A stretch of DNA of 51,188 nt from an uncultured Bacteroidales bacterium (GTDB lineage: Bacteria; Bacteroidota; Bacteroidia; Bacteroidales; Muribaculaceae). The stretch spans positions 1 through 51,188 of the forward strand of contig CASBHZ010000012.1 in NCBI GenBank assembly GCA_949123685.1. Reading direction: 5' to 3'. Shown piece by piece: positions 44,908 to 51,188 of this stretch. Numbering within the stretch: position 1 is the stretch's first letter; each line of letters opens with the position of its first letter. The notes under the pieces are model-generated. The model worked only from the letters and a program-made list of their open reading frames with translations, had not been told where the DNA came from and did no database searches. The position numbers and the translations under genes were made by a program.

Positions 44908-45840
44908 TCAGAGCATGTCGATATGTATGTCTTCCCCCTCTTCCCATCCGGGCACAGATGGTGTCATTCCTGTTCCCTCCGGATCCGGGATTTTCAATCC
45001 GTTGATATTTATTTCAATCAGTCCGGTCGGTCCTACCTCATGCATGTTGTCTGTGACATCGAAATTCCAATAATATTTATTGGAAGAATAGATTGTAAGA
45101 ATATGAGTCAGTTCTTCTGCATGGCAATGACCGAAAATGTTTATTTCTCCCTCCAACACTCCTTCGGCAGTGGCAGAGATTGAAATAGGCATAGTCACAT
45201 TTTTATTGCATCCTGTCTGTCCGGATATTGACCATGCTTCGGAAAGGCTTGTCATTGCTGCGCTGACGCTAATGTCCGCAGAATAGTTCTCCACTCCGGT
45301 TATACGGATGTGAACTTTGCGTGTAGACTCTGTCGGCTTGAATGTAACTTTTTGGTTGGCGACACCGCCTAACAGCTTGATCTCTGTGAGTTGTGCGCTC
45401 CAAAGGGTTTCCGGAGCCTGCTTCACATCCTCGTCTTTCCCCGGTTTAGGGCGTGGTGTGACATCCATTGAACGGTTCATGGGACCTAAGATGTCCTGGG
45501 TGTCGGTCGTGATATGGAAATCTTCGAAAGAGGAACCGCGTTCAAGAAGTGTCTCCGTGCCCCCGTTGAAGCATATTGCGCGGTAGTTGCCGGCAGGAAT
45601 GCGGATGCTTCCTCCGTTTTTGCCGCCAAATTCGTATGATCTCGGTCCCCCTTCTGCATCCGGATCTTCAGGGAAGAACCACACTACCATTGTGACCGGA
45701 TTGCCATTAGGTGCATCCGCCCAATCAAAGCCAACTTCAAGATCTATCCAGTGTTCATGGTCGTAGCATAGTTCCCGATGGTCGCAGCTTCCTAAAATAA
45801 TCAAGAGAGACGCAATGATTGAAACTATAAATATTCTCAT
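44908..45840 (-). CDS. DUF5119 lipoprotein (fimbrial anchor/Mfa2-like)
   Basis: A 310-residue lipoprotein with lipobox LGSC (Cys19), followed by DHRELCYDHEHW, the usual DUF5119 start. Further marks are FDWADAPNGNPVTMVVWFFPE, GSIRIPAGNYRAICFNGG and ITGVENYSADISVSAAM. Proteins of this class accompany fimbrillins and resemble the FimB/Mfa2 anchors that tie the fimbria to the outer membrane and limit its length. The start overlaps the DUF3575 gene by four bases, so the two are coupled. Confidence 0.85.
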   Translation of the reverse strand: MRIFIVSIIASLLIILGSCDHRELCYDHEHWIDLEVGFDWADAPNGNPVTMVVWFFPEDPDAEGGPRSYEFGGKNGGSIRIPAGNYRAICFNGGTETLLERGSSFEDFHITTDTQDILGPMNRSMDVTPRPKPGKDEDVKQAPETLWSAQLTEIKLLGGVANQKVTFKPTESTRKVHIRITGVENYSADISVSAAMTSLSEAWSISGQTGCNKNVTMPISISATAEGVLEGEINIFGHCHAEELTHILTIYSSNKYYWNFDVTDNMHEVGPTGLIEININGLKIPDPEGTGMTPSVPGWEEGEDIHIDML

Positions 45841-47030
45841 TTGCGACCTCCTTTCTTTTTAGGTTCATTTACATTCCCCCGTCCGATAAGCCATACCAAG
45901 CTTATTTCAGCTTTGGTCGGTCCTATCCATCGGCGATTGTGAGTAGACTGCCACACATCATGCGTGTCAATAAGCCGATGTTTGAGGTATCGTCCCCACA
46001 TGTAACCTACACCTATTGAGAAATCTATGTTCAACCTGCGCGCCACCGGCAGGCTGTAGCCATATGAGACTCCTGCTGCATAATTGTATTTATCGGCGAT
46101 TATGCCCGAGTGTGCCCTGCCGCGTTGAAAGTCGTAAGTCACGATTGATCCGTAAATGCCGATACGATGTCCGGATAGGGGATTGCTGCTGCGTCCGTGT
46201 CCGAGTTGCATACGCACCTCGAAGTCTCCACCATATATTCTCCAGTATTTACGTTTTTCGTGATTGCTCCACCATGCGTGCATATAGTCTGCCCAGAGAG
46301 TAACCTTGTTGCCTATGCATATGCCTATGCCTATATTGGGGGTCAGGGCGGCGTCATACAGAAGGTTCGTGCCCATGATCAGGCGTACGCCCCTGTGTGC
46401 CTCATCTTTTGTATTCTCTATATGTGTTTCACAGTCGGAGAATTGTGTATGGCTGCATCCCGCATGCTCCTCGTTACATATCCTTCCGGTTTCAGAGAGG
46501 ATGTTTTCAGTGTCGATATTTTCATCAGACTCGCATTCTCCGGTTGATAAAAATGCCATGTTGTCTGTGCCATGATCGGTCACGGCTGTTATTTCTGCAT
46601 ATCGGCATGAAGACCATTTCCTTCTGTCAGGCTCATTGATAACTTTGCCGTTCATGCTGATGTTTGTCATCCCTAAATATCTCATAAGGGAAAATGCCCT
46701 CTCGAAGGCGAGTTCCTCATTGAAGGGTCCTTCCCCTTCCGGAGAGGCGCTGCCCCTGATCCCGAGTCTCAGGCGGTTGCTTCCGATTGTATCGCGAGTC
46801 TCCAGAAACTGACGTATGTTGTCAAGCTTTTGTCTGTTGCCGATATAGTCCGGATTGACATGGGATGATGACCATTGGAAATATATTCTTTCGGAAAATA
46901 TTGTAGTTGCCGTGTCCTGGGAAAGCCTACGTGCCGTTGCTTCATGTCCGGACATGAAGCAACACATTATAGCTAACGCTATAATGTGTTGCCAGCTAAA
47001 TAATTTACTATTTTTATAGATATACCGCAT
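45837..47030 (-). CDS. DUF3575 outer-membrane protein with OmpA-like N-terminal part
   Basis: A 397-residue exported protein, first gene of the fimbrial operon. The signal peptide ends near HEATA (residues 1-33). Residues about 60-120 resemble an OmpA-type domain (LRLGIRGSASPEGEGPFNEE, FERAFSLMRYL). Residues about 210-380 form the DUF3575 beta-barrel-like part (GTNLLYDAALTPNIGIGI, WWSNHEKRKYWRIYGGDFEV, VSYGYSLPVARRLNID). DUF3575 genes regularly head fimbrillin clusters, and a role in envelope anchoring of the fimbria is inferred. The signal-peptide codons hold two overlapping palindromes. The last residues are very basic (EPKKKGGRK). Confidence 0.85.
   Translation of the reverse strand: MRYIYKNSKLFSWQHIIALAIMCCFMSGHEATARRLSQDTATTIFSERIYFQWSSSHVNPDYIGNRQKLDNIRQFLETRDTIGSNRLRLGIRGSASPEGEGPFNEELAFERAFSLMRYLGMTNISMNGKVINEPDRRKWSSCRYAEITAVTDHGTDNMAFLSTGECESDENIDTENILSETGRICNEEHAGCSHTQFSDCETHIENTKDEAHRGVRLIMGTNLLYDAALTPNIGIGICIGNKVTLWADYMHAWWSNHEKRKYWRIYGGDFEVRMQLGHGRSSNPLSGHRIGIYGSIVTYDFQRGRAHSGIIADKYNYAAGVSYGYSLPVARRLNIDFSIGVGYMWGRYLKHRLIDTHDVWQSTHNRRWIGPTKAEISLVWLIGRGNVNEPKKKGGRK
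46936..46992 (-). promoter_or_regulatory. Two overlapping palindromes in the DUF3575 signal-peptide codons
   Basis: Palindrome A is a perfect 28-base dyad at 46936-46963 (gttgcttcatgtcc and complement). Palindrome B has 14-bp arms at 46959-46972 and 46979-46992 around a 6-base loop. They share gcaac at 46959-46963, so in the mRNA the B hairpin, which comes first, and the A hairpin compete for those bases. The position is 39-95 bases into the coding region. Confidence 0.75.
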
Positions 47031-47105
47031 AGGATTATTGTTTTATTCGGTATAAGAATATAAATTACCTCGTTGTGAAAAAGTGGTGTTTGTAAGAATT
47101 AATCG

Positions 47106-47113
47106 CAAATTTA
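47106..47113 (-). promoter_or_regulatory. -7 box for the fimbrial operon
   Basis: TAAATTTG on the minus strand is an exact match to the phylum -7 consensus, 76 bases upstream of the DUF3575 start. No good TTTG is found 19-21 bases further up, so an activator may be needed. Confidence 0.5.
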
Positions 47114-47185
47114 ATAATTATTTTTAATTATCATCGTAATATGATGGGATTTAACACAATATTGGTTAAATATGGCTAATTTTTA

Positions 47186-47740
47186 TCAAAAATTTTTTCT
47201 TTGACTAAGAAATGACTGTTTAAGTTGTTTATGTGTCGCAAGGAAGCGGCTTACTGATTTGTCTATCTGTTTCTGGTCTTCAAGCCTTTCTCCGCTGAAA
47301 TGGATATTTGCCCTTGAATAGAAGGGTAAACGTTCCGATAGCCCTATTTCCACAGCTTCGCGTATCTCTTCAGGAGATTTTCCTTTCATCAACGGGCGGC
47401 GAGCATTATTGATCACCAGGCGTTCAGTTATTCTTTCGGGAGAGGCTTCAAGCCATACTACATCTCCGTGCGAGAGCATATAGTCCATGTTGTCATTGAA
47501 ACATGGGGTGCCCCCTCCACATGATATGATGGTATTTTCAAATTCTCCTGCTTCACGGAGCATTGCCGTCTCCATGCGTCGAAATTCCTCTTCCCCTTTT
47601 TCGGAGAAAATCTCTGTGATAGATTTCCGGAATCTTTGTTCAATATAGAAATCAAGATCTATGAATGTCATGCCGGTCGCGCGTGCCAAAGCCCGTCCGA
47701 ATGTGGTCTTGCCACTTGCCATGTATCCGATGATAAACAT
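47186..47740 (-). CDS. aroK: Shikimate kinase
   Basis: A 184-residue P-loop kinase of the chorismate pathway that phosphorylates shikimate at O3 in the cytoplasm. Walker A is GYMASGKTTFGR at residues 5-16, the shikimate-binding Asp/Arg region is TFIDLDFYIEQRFRKSITE, then EFRRMET, the GGG motif ISCGGGTPCFN near residue 73 and the lid Arg in NARRPLMKG near 113. Its length is normal. It lies seven bases after the DUF2752 gene, so it is probably the last gene of the msbA-like to aroK transcript. The start at 47740 gives the usual short N-terminus. Confidence 0.94.
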   Translation of the reverse strand: MFIIGYMASGKTTFGRALARATGMTFIDLDFYIEQRFRKSITEIFSEKGEEEFRRMETAMLREAGEFENTIISCGGGTPCFNDNMDYMLSHGDVVWLEASPERITERLVINNARRPLMKGKSPEEIREAVEIGLSERLPFYSRANIHFSGERLEDQKQIDKSVSRFLATHKQLKQSFLSQRKNF

Positions 47741-47747
47741 AAATCAG

Positions 47748-48116
47748 CTAATTTATATTGCGTAAAAGCCACCATGCGAGGATTATGCCTGCAGCGGTCA
47801 ACACTACGGGCATCGAATGAAGGCGCATGTAAGTGCGGGGATGGCGGTTGCGGTTTATTTCAAGCCATATCATAGGTATCAGCAACGGGAGAAGCAGGAG
47901 CAGCACGGCATTATGATTCCATGCTTCTCGAATGTTGCCATGGAGCAAGGCGTGGAGCATCCTCTGGCTGCCGCATCCCGGACACTGCCAGCCTGTGAGT
48001 TCATGAAAGATGCATCGGGGCATGAAACGCACCGACATCGGATCGATTGCGAAATATATGATGCAGACGGCAATGATTGCACATGCAATCAACAAATATT
48101 TTCTCCTGCGTTTCAA
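47748..48116 (-). CDS. DUF2752 membrane protein
   Basis: A 122-residue protein with three predicted membrane helices (ACAIIAVCIIYFAI, AVLLLLLPLLIPMIW, VVLTAAGIILAWWLL) and the DUF2752 core CIFHELTGWQCPGCGSQRMLHALLHG between the first two. The CPGCGxxR motif could bind metal or heme, but the function is unknown. DUF2752 genes frequently sit next to CD225-type genes in Bacteroidetes, as here (23 bases downstream of one). Confidence 0.88.
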   Translation of the reverse strand: MKRRRKYLLIACAIIAVCIIYFAIDPMSVRFMPRCIFHELTGWQCPGCGSQRMLHALLHGNIREAWNHNAVLLLLLPLLIPMIWLEINRNRHPRTYMRLHSMPVVLTAAGIILAWWLLRNIN

Positions 48117-48138
48117 TAATTAGCTTCTTGAACGGTTC

Positions 48139-48669
48139 TTAAACGGCACCTATTATAGAAAGGGGGAAATATATTGCAGCCGTTATCACTCCTAAAACAA
48201 CTGATGCAATGATCCAATATTGAGCCATTTCAGATGCGCGACGCGCACCGGCGTAGTCCTTGGCATAATATTTCGAGCTGACCATTGTGCTGTAGACTAT
48301 TGCCACCACTCCGGGGATGAGACAGCAGAGCACGGTGGCGAGTACAGACCACACAAGATAGGTCTGTGGCATCGGCTCTTGTGTCATTGGTGCCGGAGGA
48401 GGTATTACACCGACGGATTGGTTGGAAGGGACAGGAGGGATAGGCATTGCCGAAGACACCTCAGGTGTGGGTGGCGGAGGGGGAGTGTTGGCTTCCTCTG
48501 CCTTTCTGCGGGCTTCCTCGGGGTCGTAATCGAGGTGAAGGGCGTTTGCCCATTCGGTTTCTATCTCTTCTTCGCGTGTCAGAGCTTTTCCGGTTTCTTC
48601 ATGAAGATTCTCGGTCTCTTTGATTTCCGTCTCTTCATTAAGATTCTTTTTATTTTCGTTATCTTCCAT
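48139..48669 (-). CDS. CD225/dispanin-family membrane protein
   Basis: A 176-residue protein. The N-terminal 55 residues are highly acidic and charged (KETENLHEETGKALTREEE), followed by a proline-rich stretch (TPPPPPTPE, VIPPPAPM) at about 65-105. A C-terminal CD225 domain has two membrane segments (YLVWSVLATVLCCLIPGVVAI, IASVVLGVITAAIYFPLSII) joined by YSTMVSSKYYAKDYAGARRASEMAQYW in pieces. This is the bacterial relative of the interferon-induced transmembrane fold; its role in bacteria is unknown. Confidence 0.88.
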   Translation of the reverse strand: MEDNENKKNLNEETEIKETENLHEETGKALTREEEIETEWANALHLDYDPEEARRKAEEANTPPPPPTPEVSSAMPIPPVPSNQSVGVIPPPAPMTQEPMPQTYLVWSVLATVLCCLIPGVVAIVYSTMVSSKYYAKDYAGARRASEMAQYWIIASVVLGVITAAIYFPLSIIGAV

Positions 48670-48708
48670 AATAGAGGAATTAAGAAGCTGGTTAAAATAA
48701 AAGTAAAT

Positions 48709-50544
48709 TTAAACTTGTTGCATCTCAACCAGTTTGTTGTATATGCCACCAAATTCAATGAGTTCGGTGTGGGTTCCGCACTCCGCTATTTTTCCATTAT
48801 GGAGCACATATATCCTGTCCGCGTTGACGATTGTGGACAGACGGTGGGCTATGACGATTGTTGTGCGGTTTTCCATAAGCTTTTCAAGGGCTTCCTGAAC
48901 GAGGCGTTCGCTTTCGGTGTCGAGGGCGGACGTGGCTTCGTCAAGAATAAGGATCGCGGGATTCTTGAGTATTGCGCGAGCTATGCTGATTCGCTGTCTC
49001 TGTCCTCCCGAAAGACGGCAACCGCGATCTCCGATCATTGTCTGGTAGCCGTTTTCAGTGTTCATGATGAAGTCATGGGCGTTGGCTATACGCGCTGCCG
49101 TCTCTACCTCTTCCTGTGTGGCATCCTTGTCGCCGAATGCTATATTGTTGAAGATGGTGTCGTTAAACAGTATGGCTTCCTGATTCACATTTCCCATTAG
49201 TGAACGGAGGTCTTTTACGCGGAGGTCTTTTACATTTATGTCGTCAACAAGTATCTCTCCGCGTTCCACGTCCCAGAACCGAGGTATGAGATCGACAAGG
49301 GTAGATTTTCCGGATCCCGACTGCCCGACTAAGGCAACGGTTTCACCGGGATTGACATCGAGGTTTATATTTGACAGGACATCCCTTTCTCCGTCATAGC
49401 TGAAGCTCACGTTGCGTAACCTTACAGAGCTTTTGATCTTGTCATCAGGCAGCTCTTTCGGATTTTCAGGATCCTTAATCGGATTTTGGGCGCCAAGTAT
49501 CAAGTCTATTCGTTCCATTGCCGCCATACCCTTCTGGATAGTGTAGGAGGTTTTGGAAAGTTCTTTTGCGGGATTGATGAGACTATAGAAAATCACCATG
49601 AAGAAAATGAATTCGGATGCCACTATTTGAGCGCTTCCCGACAGGATCAACGTTCCTCCGAACCATAAGATTATTGACACGGCGACGGTGCCGAGAAACT
49701 CACTCATCGGATGGGCAAGGGTGTATCGCCGCCCCATGGAATTGTGTATACGGTACAGGTCTTCTGTTTCAGCGGCAAAATTCCTTTCCATCTGTTTTTC
49801 CGCGTTGAAAGCCTTGATTATGCGCAAACCGCTGATTGATTCCTCAATGTTGGAAAGCATAGAGCCGAAACGCTGCTGTCCGCGCAGGTTCTGCTGTTTT
49901 AGCTTGCGTCCTACGACTCCCATCAAGGCACCGATGACAGGGAGGGTGATGAAAACGAACAAGGTTAGCTGCCAGCTGATCGTGATCATCGTGGCGAGAT
50001 AGGCAATGATCAGGATGGGATATTTCACCATGCTGAAAATGCTTGACATCACGGATGTCTGCACTTCTCCAACATCGCCCGTTATGCGTGCCATTATGTC
50101 ACCTTTTTTCTCATTGGTGAAGAAGCCGATAGGTAGCGAGACAATCTTGTTGTACATGGCGTTCCGGATATCGCGCGTCATCCCGTTCTGCATCGGGATG
50201 GTGAACCATTCGCTCGTATATGCCGACAATACCTTGAGAAGGGTCATTCCCGACAAGGCTGCGCATAAGAAAAGAAGCGTCATGGAAGCGCCGTCTTCTG
50301 TGATCATTCTGGAAATGAAATAATATGCATTATTGATGATCACATCTTTCATCTTGCCTGACTCCATAGCCATGTATTGGTATTCCTGAGTGTTGATGCT
50401 GAAAAGCATCTCCAATATAGGCATGATGAACGCGAATGAGAACAGGGTCAGGAAAGCTGTCAGAAGATTGAATACCACACTGATGATGATATTCCATTTA
50501 TAAGGAGCTGCGAAACGCAGCATGAATTTGAAGAAATCTTTCAT
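48709..50544 (-). CDS. MsbA-like ABC exporter (lipid flippase type)
   Basis: A 611-residue half-transporter. Six membrane helices (residues 1 to about 330) are followed by a nucleotide-binding domain with Walker A LVGQSGSGKSTLVDL near residue 395, Q-loop VNQEAILFND, ABC signature RLSGGQRQRISIARAI near 500, Walker B ILILDEATSALD and the H-loop IVIAHRLST. It resembles lipid A flippases, and the LpxL-like acyltransferase gene directly upstream supports that role. Other type I exporters cannot be excluded. A promoter lies 76 bases upstream of its start. Confidence 0.88.
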   Translation of the reverse strand: MKDFFKFMLRFAAPYKWNIIISVVFNLLTAFLTLFSFAFIMPILEMLFSINTQEYQYMAMESGKMKDVIINNAYYFISRMITEDGASMTLLFLCAALSGMTLLKVLSAYTSEWFTIPMQNGMTRDIRNAMYNKIVSLPIGFFTNEKKGDIMARITGDVGEVQTSVMSSIFSMVKYPILIIAYLATMITISWQLTLFVFITLPVIGALMGVVGRKLKQQNLRGQQRFGSMLSNIEESISGLRIIKAFNAEKQMERNFAAETEDLYRIHNSMGRRYTLAHPMSEFLGTVAVSIILWFGGTLILSGSAQIVASEFIFFMVIFYSLINPAKELSKTSYTIQKGMAAMERIDLILGAQNPIKDPENPKELPDDKIKSSVRLRNVSFSYDGERDVLSNINLDVNPGETVALVGQSGSGKSTLVDLIPRFWDVERGEILVDDINVKDLRVKDLRSLMGNVNQEAILFNDTIFNNIAFGDKDATQEEVETAARIANAHDFIMNTENGYQTMIGDRGCRLSGGQRQRISIARAILKNPAILILDEATSALDTESERLVQEALEKLMENRTTIVIAHRLSTIVNADRIYVLHNGKIAECGTHTELIEFGGIYNKLVEMQQV

Positions 50545-50619
50545 ATATTAAGCAAGGAAGCGGATCAAAGAAGCATGATTGGTAAACGTTTTAAATTACA
50601 TCATAATCTCACTTCAATG

Positions 50620-50627
50620 CAAAATTA
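50620..50627 (-). promoter_or_regulatory. -7 box upstream of the ABC exporter gene
   Basis: TAATTTTG on the minus strand matches the phylum -7 consensus exactly, 76 bases from the start codon. The -33 element is weak. The 237-base gap 50545-50781 is otherwise AT-rich and shows no gene. Confidence 0.5.
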
Positions 50628-50781
50628 ATCAAAATCTTCGAACAATCACTTCTTTTATTGACCAATCGAATCTAAATTATTGGATAAATAAGTATTGTAC
50701 GGTGAGAATGACACCATTTATGGCGATCTTTATGTATGTAAACTCTACGTTAAGTCCCCAAACTTTTATTTTTAACAGATT

Positions 50782-51141
50782 CTAAAGATGTGTAAGCATT
50801 TCGGATGCCTTTGCTCCATGATATTCATTGAACAGTGCGCGGGAGCGTTTCCAGCGGCGATGGCTCCATAGCCAGTATTGCGGCGCTTCCTTTATGTTGT
50901 CTTCCAGAAGTTGGAAATACTTGCGTGACGTTTCGAATATTTCCTCTTTCCTCACATTGGGGGATATGGGGATCAGGCGGAGCGTGTAATATCCTCGCTT
51001 GGGGCGGCTCATGTGCCCGTAGATCGCTTTTGCTCCAAGAAATTTGGAGATCCTTTCCGGTCCGGTGTATACTCCGGTTTCATGATTGAGAAACTCGAGG
51101 AAAAGGTGTATGTTGAGTCCGGGAGCCTGGTCGGCTATGTA
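50782..51141 (-). CDS. LpxL/HtrB-type lipid A acyltransferase (5' truncated)
   Basis: The C-terminal 119 residues of a late acyltransferase that adds a secondary acyl chain to lipid A at the inner membrane. Visible marks are the DQAPG motif at the truncated edge, FLNHETGVYTGPERISKFLGA, KRGYYTLRLIPISPN and the C-terminal EDNIKEAPQYWLWSHRRWK (the PxxWxWxHxRWK signature). The catalytic HxxxxD/E box would lie upstream, beyond the contig end. The apparent N-terminus MLFRS comes from adapter bases, not from the genome. The last genomic codon is Tyr at 51139-51141. Confidence 0.88.
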   Translation of the reverse strand, partial: YIADQAPGLNIHLFLEFLNHETGVYTGPERISKFLGAKAIYGHMSRPKRGYYTLRLIPISPNVRKEEIFETSRKYFQLLEDNIKEAPQYWLWSHRRWKRSRALFNEYHGAKASEMLTHL

Positions 51142-51188
51142 AGATCGGAAGAGCACACGTCTGAACTCCAGTCACGCGATAGTATCTC
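51142..51188. other. Illumina TruSeq-type adapter plus index at contig end (artefact)
   Basis: From 51142 the sequence reads agatcggaagagcacacgtc, continues ctgaactccagtcac, then the 8-base index gcgatagt (51176-51183) and atctc, the start of the constant part after the index. This is the known read-2-side adapter, so the contig was extended with untrimmed read-through. Confidence 0.98.

Noticed and set aside
48220..49200. A 326-residue plus-strand open frame
   Set aside because: It runs antisense across the CD225 and ABC exporter genes, both of which have clear domains; the translation has no recognisable motifs.

Overview
The window looks like a contig end from a gut-type Bacteroidales genome, most likely of the Muribaculaceae/S24-7 kind (inference). 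The evidence is a SusC/SusD polysaccharide locus with an ECF sigma/FecR switch, GH97 and SusE/F-like proteins, a PorZ-like propeller protein, a fimbrillin operon with DUF3575 and DUF5119 genes, paired DUF1573 proteins, and promoters of the Bacteroidetes TTTG / TAnnTTTG type. The last 47 bases (51142-51188) are not genomic: they are an Illumina TruSeq-type adapter with an 8-base index.

Layout. 1-4650 (+): the tail of a winged-helix protein behind a 33-bp tandem repeat, a radical SAM protein, LD-carboxypeptidase, glycerol kinase and glycerol facilitator. Two intergenic gaps here hold a TTAGGC/GCCTAA foldback repeat. 4660-7280 (-): an ECF sigma factor, FecR and GH43 operon. 7520-22780 (+): a divergent polysaccharide utilisation locus coding for SusC with an STN domain, SusD, a four-module SusE/F-like lipoprotein, a GH27-like lipoprotein, a two-module SusE/F-like protein with a sorting-type C-terminus, a SASA-type esterase, and a 1396-residue GH97-GH3 fusion. 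The fusion gene is a compositional mosaic, GC-rich at 5' and ordinary at 3'. A perfect 32-bp stem hairpin ends the locus and abuts the start of a GH24 lysozyme gene.

23500-27300 is a zone of decay: an unknown lipoprotein, a membrane protein gene with an in-frame amber stop, tRNA-Ser(GCT), and a hicAB module whose toxin gene is frameshifted, next to a hipA fragment. 27463-30093 (+) is PorZ-like. From 40399 down to 30165 (-) runs a long set: an alanine-dehydrogenase-like protein, a glycosyltransferase, gmd, a GDP-fucose synthase, a DUF2723 membrane protein, two DUF1573 proteins and MeaB, closed by a bidirectional terminator. 47030-40472 (-) is a fimbrial operon. Two overlapping palindromes lie in the signal-peptide codons of its first gene. 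51141-47186 (-) carries an LpxL-like acyltransferase, an MsbA-like ABC exporter, a CD225-type protein, a DUF2752 protein and shikimate kinase.

How the genes work together. SusC carries an STN domain, so glycan sensing should pass through FecR to the sigma factor encoded divergently. The surface lipoproteins bind and cut the glycan, and the esterase and GH97-GH3 protein finish its breakdown. The Gmd/Fcl pair makes GDP-fucose beside a glycosyltransferase and a DUF2723 protein, which suggests a surface glycan or protein glycosylation. No CRISPR array, intact insertion sequence or rRNA gene was seen.
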